A stretch of 64,000 bases of DNA from Marinomonas spartinae (GTDB lineage: Bacteria > Pseudomonadota > Gammaproteobacteria > Pseudomonadales > Marinomonadaceae): NCBI RefSeq assembly GCF_016461715.1, contig NZ_JAEMUI010000012.1, forward strand, positions 80,025-144,024, given 5' to 3'. Below, piece after piece: positions 27,185-36,727 of the stretch. A program made the position numbers and the translations under genes. Within the stretch, counting starts at the first letter, position 1. The number at the start of each line of letters is the position of its first letter. The notes under the pieces are model-generated. The model made no database searches. It was not told where the DNA came from and saw nothing but the letters and a program-made list of their open reading frames with translations.

Positions 27185-27268
27185 GTGTGCTGGTGAAATA
27201 TTGACTTAGATCGCATCAAAGTAGAGGATGTATGGGACACTCATTTATGTACACAGCTAAGGCTCTAA

Positions 27269-27278
27269 GACTAAAGTT
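27269..27278. promoter_or_regulatory. candidate CrbR box upstream of acs
   Basis: GACTAAAGTT differs at one base from the perfect palindrome GACTAAAGTC found upstream of crbS and satP. It lies about 75 bases before the acs start. Assignment to CrbR is inference from its recurrence at acetate genes. Confidence 0.45.
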
Positions 27279-27352
27279 TAATAGACCTTCTCTTTTTATT
27301 GGCTATAGTTGCTCTTAGCATCCTCAAAACAACTTTAATAATGGAGCGGATC

Positions 27353-29308
27353 ATGGAGTCATTGTCACCATCGCATTCAGTCGTAAAGAACGCAAACATC
27401 AGTGAGTCGGAGTTTAACGCTCGCTATCAAGAGTCAGTACAGAACCCAGATGCGTTCTGGGCAAAAGAAGGCCAACGTCTAGATTGGTTTACTCCCTACA
27501 CCAAAGTAAAAAATACCTCCTTCGCACGTGGCAACGTGAGCATCAAATGGTTTGAAGACGGCGAGTTAAACGCGGCTTACAACTGTATTGATCGTCATTT
27601 GGAAAAACATGCTAATAAAATCGCCTACTATCTAGAAGGGGATGGCGAAAATGCCGATAAGAGCGCCATTACCTATCAAACATTACATGATGAAGTGGGT
27701 CGACTTGCTAATGTGTTGAAACGTCAAGGCATTAAAAAAGGTGATCGAGTGGCCATTTATATGCCGATGATTCCACAGGCCGTTTATAGTATGTTGGCTT
27801 GTGCCCGTATTGGGGCGATTCACTCCGTTATTTTTGGTGGCTTTTCAGCCAACGCCATTGCGGACCGCTTGAATGACAGTAGCGTTAAATTGGTAATGAC
27901 GTCAGATGAAGGCCGCCGTGCAGGCAATACTATACCTCTTAAGCATAATGTCGATGCCGCTCTTGAGAACAATAAATGCCCTTCGGTTGAGTGTGTTCTG
28001 GTTTATCGTTATACCCAAAAAGACGTGCCTTGGGTGGAAGGGCGCGATTTGGATTGGGCCGCAGAAGTAGCAAAAGAGTCGACCTTATGTCCGGCTGAAC
28101 CTATGAATGCGGAAGATCCTTTGTTTATTCTGTACACATCTGGTTCAACGGGCAAGCCAAAGGGCGTCGTGCACACCACGGGCGGCTATTTGGTGTACGC
28201 CTCTTTAACCCATGAGGTCGCCTTTGATCTAAAACCTGACGATGTCTATTGGTGTGCTGCGGATGTTGGTTGGATTACCGGACACAGTTATATGGTTTAC
28301 GGCCCACTTGTTAACGGAGCAACCAGCGTCTTGTTTGAAGGGGTGCCCACTTACCCTGATTCTGGTCGCATTGGTCGTGTCGTGGATAAATACCAGGTGT
28401 CGCTTCTTTACACGGCGCCAACGGCCATTCGTGCCTTGATGGCAAAAGGGGATGAGCCAATCAGCAGCAGCCGACGTGATTCGTTACGTGTATTGGGCAG
28501 TGTGGGTGAACCGATTAACCCTGAAGCTTGGTCTTGGTATTTCACTCAGTTTGGTAAGAGCAATTGTCCGATTGTCGATACTTGGTGGCAAACGGAGACT
28601 GGTGGCATGATGATGACCCCCCGTGTTGTGCAAACCAATGCGAAGCCTGGGTCATGTACTGGGCCTTTGTTTGGCGTTCAGCCTGCTCTTGTCGATGCTC
28701 AAGGTGAATTACAGCAAGGCAATGGACCTGCTGAAGGCGGCTTAGTTATTGTCGATTCTTGGCCTGGTCAAGCGCGTACTGTGTATGGTGATCATGAGCG
28801 TTTTGAACAGACCTATTTCAGCACTTTTGAAGGCATGTATTTCACTGGTGATGGTGCTTCCCGGGATGAAGATGGTCATTATTGGATTACTGGTCGCATG
28901 GACGATGTATTGAATGTCTCTGGCCATCGTCTTGGTACCGCTGAGATAGAAAGTGCGCTGGTTGCTCATCCATCGGTTGCAGAAGCCGCACTGGTTGGTT
29001 ATCCACACGACATCAAAGGGCAGGGTATTTATGTGTACGTGACCTTGGTAGACGGTGTTCAGCCAAGTGATGACTTGATGAAAGAGCTCAAGCAGTTTGT
29101 GCGTAGTGAGATTGGGCCTATTGCCACACCTGATTTGATTCAGTGGGCGAACAAAGGGTTGCCAAAAACTCGCTCAGGCAAAATTATGCGCCGTATTTTG
29201 CGTAAGATTGCGGCCAATGAACAGGATCAATTAGGAGACACAAGTACCTTGGCGGACCCAAGTGTGGTTGATGATTTAATCGATAACCGTTTAAATATGA
29301 AATCCTAA
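27353..29308 (+). CDS. acs: acetyl-coenzyme A synthetase
   Basis: AMP-forming acetate-CoA ligase: acetate plus ATP and CoA gives acetyl-CoA via acetyl-AMP. The P-loop-like motif [11 protein letters not shown] is near residue 265, [10 protein letters not shown] is the adenylation core, and the C-terminal [10 protein letters not shown] carries the lysine that is regulated by acetylation in this family. The frame opens at 27299, but ATG 27353 has GGAG 6 bases upstream and yields 651 residues, the standard Acs length. crbR follows after 22 bases and acetate uptake and sensing genes follow that, so this is the acetate-switch locus. Confidence 0.95.
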   Translation: MESLSPSHSVVKNANISESEFNARYQESVQNPDAFWAKEGQRLDWFTPYTKVKNTSFARGNVSIKWFEDGELNAAYNCIDRHLEKHANKIAYYLEGDGENADKSAITYQTLHDEVGRLANVLKRQGIKKGDRVAIYMPMIPQAVYSMLACARIGAIHSVIFGGFSANAIADRLNDSSVKLVMTSDEGRRAGNTIPLKHNVDAALENNKCPSVECVLVYRYTQKDVPWVEGRDLDWAAEVAKESTLCPAEPMNAEDPLFILYTSGSTGKPKGVVHTTGGYLVYASLTHEVAFDLKPDDVYWCAADVGWITGHSYMVYGPLVNGATSVLFEGVPTYPDSGRIGRVVDKYQVSLLYTAPTAIRALMAKGDEPISSSRRDSLRVLGSVGEPINPEAWSWYFTQFGKSNCPIVDTWWQTETGGMMMTPRVVQTNAKPGSCTGPLFGVQPALVDAQGELQQGNGPAEGGLVIVDSWPGQARTVYGDHERFEQTYFSTFEGMYFTGDGASRDEDGHYWITGRMDDVLNVSGHRLGTAEIESALVAHPSVAEAALVGYPHDIKGQGIYVYVTLVDGVQPSDDLMKELKQFVRSEIGPIATPDLIQWANKGLPKTRSGKIMRRILRKIAANEQDQLGDTSTLADPSVVDDLIDNRLNMKS

Positions 29309-29330
29309 TAACCTTTTACAAGGATTGTGA

Positions 29331-29969
29331 GTGATTTCACTTATTATCGCAGATGATCATCCTCTGTTCCGAAGCGCACTAAGTGGTGCGCTTCGTGCAG
29401 AAATAAACGGTATTACCATAGAAGAAGCAGACGACTTGGATTCGACATTGCGCTGTTTAAGCGAGATGGAGGAGGTCGATCTGCTTTTGTTGGATTTAAA
29501 GATGCCTGGCAGCGGCGAGCTGTTTGGCTTGATACGTATTCGTACCGATTTTCCTGATGTTCCTGTGGCGGTGATTTCTGGTAGCGACGATAGCGCAATG
29601 GTCGCGCAAGTCATCGAAGCTGGTGCGTTGGGATTTATCCCCAAAACCAGTGAACCAGCGGTTTATAGCCGTGCGATTCACGCCATTTTAGCGGGCGATA
29701 TTTGGCTGCCCGATTATCTACAATCTGCATTACAAGACCAACCCACCCCGGATTTGAGCATGCAACACCGAGTAGCAGAGCTCACCCCTCAGCAATATAA
29801 GGTGCTTTGTTATCTTCATGAAGGGCTGCTCAATAAGCAAATTGCCCATGAATTATCCATATCCGAAGCGACGGTAAAAGCCCACATTACGGCTATTTTT
29901 CGCAAGCTTGAGATTAATAATCGTACACAAGCGGTGCTGGTGGCCAGTGAGTTAAAGCTGCAGATGTGA
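29331..29969 (+). CDS. crbR: response regulator, NarL/LuxR family (CrbR-like)
   Basis: A 212-residue regulator with an N-terminal receiver (IIADDHPLF acidic pocket, phospho-Asp in LLLLDLKMPG at about residue 50, Lys in IPKTSEP). The C-terminal LuxR-type HTH is LTPQQYKVLCYL and NKQIAHELSISEATVKAHI. A GTG start is preceded by AAGGA. It directly follows acs and faces the sensor kinase gene. In Vibrio and Pseudomonas the CrbS/CrbR pair turns on acs, and the arrangement here is the same. Phosphorylated CrbR is expected to activate acs and satP. Confidence 0.85.
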   Translation: MISLIIADDHPLFRSALSGALRAEINGITIEEADDLDSTLRCLSEMEEVDLLLLDLKMPGSGELFGLIRIRTDFPDVPVAVISGSDDSAMVAQVIEAGALGFIPKTSEPAVYSRAIHAILAGDIWLPDYLQSALQDQPTPDLSMQHRVAELTPQQYKVLCYLHEGLLNKQIAHELSISEATVKAHITAIFRKLEINNRTQAVLVASELKLQM

Positions 29970-30070
29970 TGCGTAACCTAGAGTTGATATGTTATGCAGG
30001 CTGATAAGGGCTTATTCATTGAGCTTGCTCACTGTTTGTGTCATATGGAGTTATCAATATATTCAAGGGC

Positions 30071-33000
30071 TTAGACAAAGGTGTTTGCTTGGCTTTCTCT
30101 TTGTTTATGGATGTGTTGAATCAAGGCGCGTAATTTTGCTGGTTTAGCCGGTTTAGCCATATAGATCACGTTATTCTCTTTACAGTGATCCACAAGCTCT
30201 GGTTCTCGCTGTGCTGTGATGAGTACCGCTGGGATATCCCTATTGGCCTTGTGGCGTAGCTCACGAATAAGCGATAAGCCGTCTTGCCCCTGTTCCAGTT
30301 GATAATCGACCAACAATAGTTCTGCTTCTCCTTCTGCTTGTCTGGCATCCGCCGCACTTTTAAAGGTTTGGCAGTCACATTGCCAGTGACTTAATAAAGA
30401 GGTCATCGCTGTGAGGTTATTTGGATCATCGTCGATGCACCAGACGTAACAGTGGGCGAGATGAAGAGGCTTGTCTGTCGATGTTAAGGGCAGGTTAAGG
30501 GCGCTTTTCTGTTTATGGATGGCATGAGGAATGCGAATCGAAAAACAGCTGCCTTTTGTTGGAGTAGAGCGTAACTGAGTTTCCAGACCTAATTTACTTT
30601 GCAGGCGTCGAACTAGGCCCAACCCTAACCCCATCCCTTGTTCTTTGGTGTTTTCCCAACGATAAAAATCGTCAAACACTTTTTTCTGTTCCGATTCGGG
30701 AATACCAATACCTGTGTCCCATACTTGCAGTAATACATAATCTTTTCGCTTACGTGTGCATAAAAGAATTCGTCCTTTGGCGGTGTATTTTACGGCATTG
30801 GAGACAAAGTTCTGAATGATACGGCGTAGGTAAATCGGATCGCTATGGACATGTAAGGGTAAAATACGAGTGGATAAGGTGAGGGATTTATTGTCAGCAA
30901 TGACACCAAACTCCGCAATAATAGGTGACAAGATTTCTTCTAGATTACAATCGACTAAATTGGGTTTAATGGCCCCTTGATCTAAGCGTGCGATTTCCAA
31001 TAGGGTAGAAATAAGGGATTCAGTTGATTCGAGAGAGTCGGATAATTTATCAACAACGTTTGCAGTATTGGCAGCCAATTCGCTGGATTGCAACACCCCC
31101 ATATAGAGTTTTGCTGCGTTTAACGGTTGGAGAATGTCGTGACTGGCAAGGGCTAAGAATTCGGTTTTCGAGGCGTTAGCATGCTCGGCTTCCGCTTTGG
31201 CTTTTATCAAGGCTTTTTCCGCGATATTACGACGTTCTATCTCTTCCATTAAGGCTTGGTTGATGCCCTGTACTTCTACTGTACGGGCTTTAACGCGTTT
31301 TTCTAGATCGATATTGGCTTCTTTAAGGGCTTGCTGACTTTCAATGTGCTCCGTGACATCGGTAAAACTGGTGACAAAGCCACCGCCAGGCAGCGGGTTT
31401 CCGACCATTTCAATCACTTGTCCATTGGCTCGGCGTCGTAAAAAACGATGGGCGCAGCCTTTGCGTAAATAGCCTAAACGTTTGTTGACCAGATCTTCCA
31501 CTTCGCCTACGCCACATTCTCCGCGCTCAGCATTATGGCGAATCAAGTTTTCAACGGGTAAGCCAATTTTCAACAGACCTTCTGGATAAGGGTAAAGTGT
31601 TAAGTAGGTTTTGTTCCAAGCCACCATGCGTAATTCTTTGTCGATCACACTGATGCCGTGGTCTAAATTGTCCATCGAAATAAACAATAAATTTTGATTA
31701 AACTGGATCGCCTGAGTGGTTTCATCTAGGTAGGTTACCATTTCTTCTACCTTGATACGCTTATCCACTAAGACCGAATTAATGATGGTCCTTGCCGATG
31801 AACCACCTAGAACGCCGCCTAAAATACGCTCGCAATAATCGATAAAATGGCTATCAGGGGGCATATTGGCAGAAAGGTGATGAGCGTGCTCAGTTTCAAA
31901 AGTGGTTAAGACTTGTTGGCATTTTTGGGCGCCTAAGAAGGTTTCCAACAGGACAAAAAGGTCACTGTTTAGGGCTTTGCTTTTAGGTTTGAAAAAACGG
32001 TGCTCAATCTCCGCAGTGGGGCTGACAAAAGCGGTGGCTTGTATCCGATCAATTAAACGCTCTGTCGATAAGAGAGAGCCGACGATATATCCTATGATAT
32101 TGACGATTAAACTAATAAAAGCCCCATGGCTGAGCAACATGGACCAAGATTTTTCGTCATGTAATGTCCAGTTCATGTTGCCTGTGAGAGGCATCATGAG
32201 TAATACACTCCAACATAAAAAGCCCAGAATTAAGCCTGCGTAGACTCCGTATGCATGACCTCGCTTCCAATAAAGTCCTCCGATGACGGAGGGGAGTAAT
32301 TGCAGTACCAAAGAAAAAGCAATTAAGCCTATTCCCGCCAGGGATTCGCTGTTTGCCATTTTCTGATAATACAGAAAAGACAGGGTTAAAATCCCCATCA
32401 TGGCGAGGCGTCGAATGATTAAAATGCGACGCCTATAAAAGGGTAAGGCTTGTTGGGCGTTGCTGCGCGCCAGCATTAAAGGCAGCACCACATCGTTACT
32501 GATCATGATGCTTAAGGCAAAGGTTGAGATAATGACCATCGCGGTGGTCGCAGACATGCCGCCCAGAAAGATCAGCATTTTCAGGGGTAAATTATCCGAT
32601 GCCAGAGCAAATTGAATCACATAGGTGTCGGCATTGATGTCACTTGAGAATAAACTTTGTCCAGCAATCGCAATAGGGGGAATAATCAGCGCAAAGATTA
32701 ATAAATACAAAGGAAAAAGCAGACGTGCCATATTGGATTGGCGCTTATTCTGATGGTCGACTACCGTGACATGGAATTGTCTTGGTAAGCAAATCACCGC
32801 TGCAGCAGACATGAGGGTCTGCATCACAAAAGAAAAAGAAATAAGCTGATTCGAGTGCCATGCACTTAGGTCGAGGGTGATAGGGGTTAACTCTGGCAGG
32901 TTTTTTCTCATTGCGACGACGGCCACGACCCCCACACCGACAATCGCAATCAGTTTAAATAAAGACTCCGCCCCTATGGCCAACATCATGCCAGAGCGAT

Positions 33001-33538
33001 ACTCGGTCACTTCCACTTTCCGGGTACCAAATAACATCGCAAATCCACCAATCAAGATGGTTGCGATCAACACCACAAGGTTCGCCGAAGGCTCATCCTG
33101 ATTGACAAATAAAGCGAAGTTAGAGCCCAGTGCTTTGAGTTGCAAAGCGATGTAAGGAATGATGGCCACCATGGCAATTAAAATCACCAGAGGTGCGGTT
33201 AATGGCCGTTTACCATAGCGAGAAGAGATAAAGTCGACAATGGAGGTGATATTCTGCTTGTGACTGACGGCAATCATCTTGCGGATAAAGGGAAAGGCAA
33301 ACAAGTACAGCAAAATCGGGCCAAGTAAAACGGGTAAGTAATTCCAACCAGACCGAGAGGCTTCGCCAACCGCGCCGTAAAAGGTCCAAGCCGTACAGTA
33401 AATCGCCAGTGAAAGGCTGTAAACAACGGGGTGTCGAGTCAGCTTCTTCGCGGTTGGGCTTTCCTTATCTCCCCATAGAGCGATCCAATATAAACCCAGA
33501 ATATAAAGTATGGCTAATAGGGCCCAAAAAAGCGTCAT
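30071..33538 (-). CDS. crbS: hybrid sensor kinase with SSSF symporter-like sensor domain (CrbS-like)
   Basis: A protein of 1,155 residues. About 13 transmembrane helices at the N-terminus (1-500) form a sodium/solute symporter-like domain. A PAS region follows (GISVIDKELRMVAWNKTYL), then a coiled coil, a HisKA H-box ASHDILQPL with His near residue 800, and an ATPase domain (NFVSNAVKYT, DTGIGIP, GLGLGLV). A C-terminal receiver has its Asp in LLLVDYQ near residue 1077. This matches CrbS/CbrA-type kinases that sense or transport a substrate and control acetate use. It is convergent with crbR. The 5' region carries a GACTAAAGTC palindrome and a second 8-base palindrome. Confidence 0.87.
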   Translation of the reverse strand: MTLFWALLAILYILGLYWIALWGDKESPTAKKLTRHPVVYSLSLAIYCTAWTFYGAVGEASRSGWNYLPVLLGPILLYLFAFPFIRKMIAVSHKQNITSIVDFISSRYGKRPLTAPLVILIAMVAIIPYIALQLKALGSNFALFVNQDEPSANLVVLIATILIGGFAMLFGTRKVEVTEYRSGMMLAIGAESLFKLIAIVGVGVVAVVAMRKNLPELTPITLDLSAWHSNQLISFSFVMQTLMSAAAVICLPRQFHVTVVDHQNKRQSNMARLLFPLYLLIFALIIPPIAIAGQSLFSSDINADTYVIQFALASDNLPLKMLIFLGGMSATTAMVIISTFALSIMISNDVVLPLMLARSNAQQALPFYRRRILIIRRLAMMGILTLSFLYYQKMANSESLAGIGLIAFSLVLQLLPSVIGGLYWKRGHAYGVYAGLILGFLCWSVLLMMPLTGNMNWTLHDEKSWSMLLSHGAFISLIVNIIGYIVGSLLSTERLIDRIQATAFVSPTAEIEHRFFKPKSKALNSDLFVLLETFLGAQKCQQVLTTFETEHAHHLSANMPPDSHFIDYCERILGGVLGGSSARTIINSVLVDKRIKVEEMVTYLDETTQAIQFNQNLLFISMDNLDHGISVIDKELRMVAWNKTYLTLYPYPEGLLKIGLPVENLIRHNAERGECGVGEVEDLVNKRLGYLRKGCAHRFLRRRANGQVIEMVGNPLPGGGFVTSFTDVTEHIESQQALKEANIDLEKRVKARTVEVQGINQALMEEIERRNIAEKALIKAKAEAEHANASKTEFLALASHDILQPLNAAKLYMGVLQSSELAANTANVVDKLSDSLESTESLISTLLEIARLDQGAIKPNLVDCNLEEILSPIIAEFGVIADNKSLTLSTRILPLHVHSDPIYLRRIIQNFVSNAVKYTAKGRILLCTRKRKDYVLLQVWDTGIGIPESEQKKVFDDFYRWENTKEQGMGLGLGLVRRLQSKLGLETQLRSTPTKGSCFSIRIPHAIHKQKSALNLPLTSTDKPLHLAHCYVWCIDDDPNNLTAMTSLLSHWQCDCQTFKSAADARQAEGEAELLLVDYQLEQGQDGLSLIRELRHKANRDIPAVLITAQREPELVDHCKENNVIYMAKPAKPAKLRALIQHIHKQRESQANTFV

Positions 33539-33619
33539 CGATTACATTACCTGTGCTAAGACTTATTATGATAATTCGCCAATGTAACATAGCTTATTCC
33601 AGAATCCTCTACGACTTAG

Positions 33620-33637
33620 GTCGAGATTCATCTCGAC
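33620..33637. promoter_or_regulatory. palindromic operator-like site upstream of crbS
   Basis: GTCGAGAT (33620-33627) and ATCTCGAC (33630-33637) form a perfect 8+8 palindrome around two bases. Next to it, 33613-33622 (GACTTAGGTC) resembles the CrbR-box candidate at 8 of 10 positions. The bound regulator is unknown. Confidence 0.35.
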
Positions 33638-33647
33638 AATGACCCTT

Positions 33648-33657
33648 GACTAAAGTC
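33648..33657. promoter_or_regulatory. candidate CrbR box upstream of crbS
   Basis: The GACTAAAGTC sequence lies 110 bases upstream of the crbS start. The same 10-base word (read on the other strand) is upstream of satP, and a 9 of 10 match is upstream of acs. Confidence 0.45.
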
Positions 33658-33817
33658 CAGCCTATAAAAGTTCTAAGGTTTGGTAGGTCGTGCTTCAGCG
33701 CGATGTGGTTTGTTGTCAGGATAAATCTTGATTTTGTATGATGATCTTTAGGAACTAATGCTCACATGGGAATGTGAGCATTAGAGAAGGCGTAATGTCA
33801 GAAAGTGTGTTGACCGA

Positions 33818-34381
33818 CTACTTTTGGTAGATCTCATCCCAAATTTGGGACATCCCTGCATACACTGCAGACGCTCCACAGATAAGTCCTTCGTAGCCTG
33901 CTAAATGCGCAATAGTCGCACTTCCTGTGTAATCACCCAGTGCGAGTAGGAAAAACAGAACGGTTAAGGTAGCGAAGACGACTTGCAGAGATTTGCTTAA
34001 TCGCAGGGTGCCAATAAATAGACCGCCTGTAAACACTCCCCACAGGATAAGATAGGCGACCATCGATGAGCCTTTGGGCCCATCAGACAACCCCATTTTG
34101 GGTAAAGTGATTAGTGCAACGAGAGTCAGCCAGAAAAAACCGTAAGAGATAAAAGCGGTGGTACCAAAGGTATTGCCTTTTTTCCATTCCATAATGCCGG
34201 CAATCACTTGAGCCAAGCCGCCATAGAAGATCCCCATGGCCAGTATCATTGAGCCTAAAGGAAACAAACCAGAGTTATGTAAGTTCAACAAGATGGTTGT
34301 CATACCAAAAGCAAGCAGACCCAATGGGGCTGGGTTGGCTGACAAATCGACATTTTTGATTGAAGACGTGACGTTTTCCAT
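33818..34381 (-). CDS. satP: acetate uptake transporter, GPR1/FUN34/YaaH family
   Basis: A 187-residue inner-membrane protein with six helices. The family motif is seen as [14 protein letters not shown] near the N-terminus. Members carry acetate and succinate (SatP in E. coli). It lies beside crbS and shares the candidate CrbR box, so it probably supplies acetate to Acs. The gene is divergent from the lipoprotein gene across about 275 bases. Confidence 0.88.
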   Translation of the reverse strand: MENVTSSIKNVDLSANPAPLGLLAFGMTTILLNLHNSGLFPLGSMILAMGIFYGGLAQVIAGIMEWKKGNTFGTTAFISYGFFWLTLVALITLPKMGLSDGPKGSSMVAYLILWGVFTGGLFIGTLRLSKSLQVVFATLTVLFFLLALGDYTGSATIAHLAGYEGLICGASAVYAGMSQIWDEIYQK

Positions 34382-34531
34382 AGATACCTTCTTATTATAT
34401 TTATTTTAGTGATTGTATTTTTACCCAAAAACGTTTTAGCACCACAATCAGCTTTCGGAATCTAACGTATTTCCGATGCCTGATGTTGGCGTCTGATCTA
34501 TAGTGTCTGGTTTCAGATCATTCGTCAGTTC

Positions 34532-34541
34532 GACTTTAGTC
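34532..34541. promoter_or_regulatory. candidate CrbR box upstream of satP
   Basis: GACTTTAGTC is the exact reverse complement of the crbS-upstream word and sits 151 bases before the satP start. It could also serve the divergent lipoprotein gene. Confidence 0.45.
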
Positions 34542-34656
34542 GTATACAAGCTGACTGGTATATCATGACAAAGGGGGAGCTAGTCTTAGTGATTGCTATT
34601 AGTGCTTTTTATGATCATTCTAGTGGCTACTAATAACAGGTTGGGAGTATGTGTTA

Positions 34657-35151
34657 ATGCTTGGTCGATCAATCTTCTGTGTGTTGCTAACGTGTTGTTT
34701 ATCTGCTTGCGCTGTTCAAGATGTGTACCCTAATGCCCGTGATCCGATTGATGTAAGCCAGGTGAAGGTCTTTAAACAGGCGCCGGATTTTTCTTATGAA
34801 GTCATTGGCATGATTAGCTCACCTGCCTTTGATACCTTTGATCGACATACCATTGTAGCGAGTGCCATCCATGGGTTGAAAAGAAGAGCAGCCGCACTGG
34901 GGGCAAATGGTGTCATTATTGGCAATACTGAGATGTTTTTAGCATCCTATATGCGAAGCCATACTGGTACCTATTTTTTTAGAGGTATGCCTTGGATGGG
35001 AGGAATGAATTATAGGCATAGATTTTACGGTTGCTGTGGATTCTATGGTTGTGATGGATTTTATGGCTGCGACGGTTTTCCACCTGTGCAATTAAGCGGC
35101 GAAGCAATTTTTTATCCTAAGAAAAAAGGTTCTCTTAAAAATGATGAGTAA
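34657..35151 (+). CDS. lipoprotein with a Cys/Gly/Tyr repeat near the C-terminus
   Basis: The lipobox LSAC ends a short signal peptide at about residue 17. The middle holds AAALGANGVIIGNT, a pattern common in small envelope proteins that bring 'excreted' or stress functions, but I cannot name the family. Residues 124-142 carry FYGC repeated three times (FYGCCG, FYGCDG, FYGCDG). ATG 34657 is preferred to GTG 34651 because GGGAG at 34643-34647 then lies 9 rather than 3 bases away. Confidence 0.65.
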   Translation: MLGRSIFCVLLTCCLSACAVQDVYPNARDPIDVSQVKVFKQAPDFSYEVIGMISSPAFDTFDRHTIVASAIHGLKRRAAALGANGVIIGNTEMFLASYMRSHTGTYFFRGMPWMGGMNYRHRFYGCCGFYGCDGFYGCDGFPPVQLSGEAIFYPKKKGSLKNDE

Positions 35152-35335
35152 AGAAGGGGGGGAGCCTTTTTAACGACTTAATGGCGTGTTTATCACCTTT
35201 TCGACGATGTTTAGGCTGAGAACACAGAATGGTATTTTTGCAAATAGGATCTTTGTGTGAAAGAGGGTCTTTGTGATGAAAAAAATTCGCTTGGCTATTC
35301 TCTATGACAAACCTTATTCTGGAAAAATATAAAGT

Positions 35336-35776
35336 ATGAGTGATGCTGTTATGCGTGTATCTTATCTTGGCTCTTCTGAATCAGCTTCCGTCCTTGCTAT
35401 GAGCAGGGCACAAGCGTTGGTTCATTCTCAGTTCTCCTTCGTTGATGAATCCGTTATGCAAACAACGAGTCCACATTCAATGACCATCTTCTTTGTGCGT
35501 GCTCAAGGCAGTGCAATGAAAGAATTTGGCATTCAATCGGGCGATATTTTAGTGGTGGATCGATCTTTAACCGCACGCAGTGGGGATATTGTTCTGGCGC
35601 GTGTGAATGGTGAAATAACGGTACATACCCTCATGTTACAACCCGATGTATTGCTGCGCCCCAAAAATAAGGCTTACCCAGCGGCGGCATCAATGAAAGT
35701 ATCTGGGTTGGATGTTTTAGGAGTGGTTGTTAATGTGATTCATCAGTCGACAGTAGAAGAAAAAGCAGAATTATAA
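35336..35776 (+). CDS. LexA/UmuD-like S24 peptidase-fold protein lacking the catalytic Lys
   Basis: 146 residues. The Ser region FVRAQGSAMKEFGIQSGD and the body GDILVVDRSLTARSGDIVLA follow UmuD closely. The family's Lys lies in a segment like GEFTVKKL; here it is GEITVHTL, so Lys is replaced by His. No Ala-Gly or Cys-Gly cleavage site is evident near the N-terminus, no umuC follows, and I see no SOS box upstream. It may be an inactive or regulatory paralogue. An 18-codon ORF (35277-35333) ends 2 bases before its start. Confidence 0.75.
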   Translation: MSDAVMRVSYLGSSESASVLAMSRAQALVHSQFSFVDESVMQTTSPHSMTIFFVRAQGSAMKEFGIQSGDILVVDRSLTARSGDIVLARVNGEITVHTLMLQPDVLLRPKNKAYPAAASMKVSGLDVLGVVVNVIHQSTVEEKAEL

Positions 35777-35883
35777 TGATAGGACTTAGCTCTCTTTCCT
35801 AGAGAATGTTCTGATACATCTGTTTCTAAAAATGGTTTTCGGATAGGTCTTTGCTGGTTGGTAGTTTATGTTTGAGGTTAGTC

Positions 35884-36156
35884 ATGGAAGAGATTGTCAG
35901 TAAGTCAATGTGCCGATTAGAGCGGGCGGTTGAGTTGCTAAAAAATGGTCAATTGGATCGATGTGAATTTAGGCGGTCGATGAATGATATCGCCTATTTA
36001 AACTTGGTCGTAATATCAAGCCATGGTCAGCAGCAGGAATATATTATCGAAAATGAGCAGGGAGGTTGTTTGAATATTCTAGAATACGACCAAGCGGTTA
36101 GTGTGGCCTTGAAAATTGGTTTTGTACCTGAGCAAATAAAAATTAATTTATTATAG
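35884..36156 (+). CDS. small protein of unknown function
   Basis: A 90-residue soluble product from ATG 35884, preceded by GAGG (35874-35877); the open frame reaches further up to 35851. It begins MEEIVSKSMCRLERAVELLK and ends in a hydrophobic helix-like VSVALKIGFVPEQIKINLL. No motif is recognised. It lies about 100 bases downstream of the UmuD-like gene and before strong hairpins, so it may end that transcript. Confidence 0.55.
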   Translation: MEEIVSKSMCRLERAVELLKNGQLDRCEFRRSMNDIAYLNLVVISSHGQQQEYIIENEQGGCLNILEYDQAVSVALKIGFVPEQIKINLL

Positions 36157-36170
36157 TCACGTTTCTTCAT

Positions 36171-36201
36171 ATTGAATGCCTTAGATCGTCAGGCATTCAA
36201 T
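36171..36201. repeat. 10-base inverted repeat
   Basis: ATTGAATGCC (36171-36180) and GGCATTCAAT (36192-36201) pair across 11 bases. There is no T-run. It is directly followed by the larger hairpin at 36202-36270, and the two together probably separate convergent transcripts. Confidence 0.6.
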
Positions 36202-36270
36202 AAAAAATCCCGACCTGTTACCTTTTGCTTTTTAATATGAAAGACAGAAGGTAACTGATCGGGATTTTTT
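36202..36270. terminator. bidirectional terminator-like long hairpin
   Basis: AAAAAATCCCGACCTGTTAC and on to 36224 pairs with 36248-36270 (AAGGTAACTGATCGGGAT and a T-run) with two mismatches and a loop of about 23 bases. A-rich and T-rich ends let it stop transcripts arriving from either side: the upstream plus-strand genes and the minus-strand DUF1127 gene. Confidence 0.65.
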
Positions 36271-36417
36271 TAGCCCATAGGGGCCGTTGAGAACCAATAA
36301 AAAGCACTAACTAATTAAGGCTTATCTTTGCCTTTTATGATGCGGTTTTCTATTGTTTCCCTGTCGTTGTTTACCGTCCTGCTGCCGCCTTGTTGTTACG
36401 GTAGCAGGACGATCTAA

Positions 36418-36633
36418 TCAACTATGACTCGAGTGTTTCCCCGGCGGCTCTTGAATAAGCTCGTTTGTATCTTGGTTGACATCTTTTGAGCCAGACAATG
36501 GACGAATTTGGCCATTTTCACGATGAAAACCAATATCTTTTAGAAAATGGTCATCAAGATGGCGAAACGCTTGTTTGGTTCTGCGAGCTTCTAAGTAGTC
36601 TTTTGCTAGGTTAAATAGGGCGATAATACTCAT
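36418..36633 (-). CDS. DUF1127 (YjiS-like) small protein, copy 1
   Basis: 71 residues: MSIIALFNLAKDYLEARRTKQ then AFRHLDDHFLKDIGFHRENG, the DUF1127 core of a basic helix and the LxDIG motif. Proteins of this type in other bacteria are often arginine-rich small regulators of RNA or phosphate and carbon metabolism. A paralogue lies at 42376. The leader upstream holds two mutually exclusive hairpins and a 34-codon ORF. Confidence 0.8.
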   Translation of the reverse strand: MSIIALFNLAKDYLEARRTKQAFRHLDDHFLKDIGFHRENGQIRPLSGSKDVNQDTNELIQEPPGKHSSHS

Positions 36634-36660
36634 TCTAATTCTCCAAAAATACTATTTTGG

Positions 36661-36718
36661 CGGAATTTACGAGGTTTAATGTTTGCCTAGAGATATAGAC
36701 CGCGTAAATTCCGCGGTC
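36661..36718 (-). promoter_or_regulatory. two mutually exclusive hairpins in the DUF1127 leader
   Basis: On the minus strand GACCGCG (36718-36712) pairs with CGCGGTC (36704-36698), loop GAATTTA. Alternatively CGGAATTTACG (36713-36703), which overlaps that hairpin, pairs perfectly over 11 bases with CGTAAATTCCG (36671-36661), close to the ribosome binding site of the DUF1127 gene. Only one pairing can form at a time, a switch-like layout. Confidence 0.5.
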
Positions 36719-36727
36719 AATGTGATA

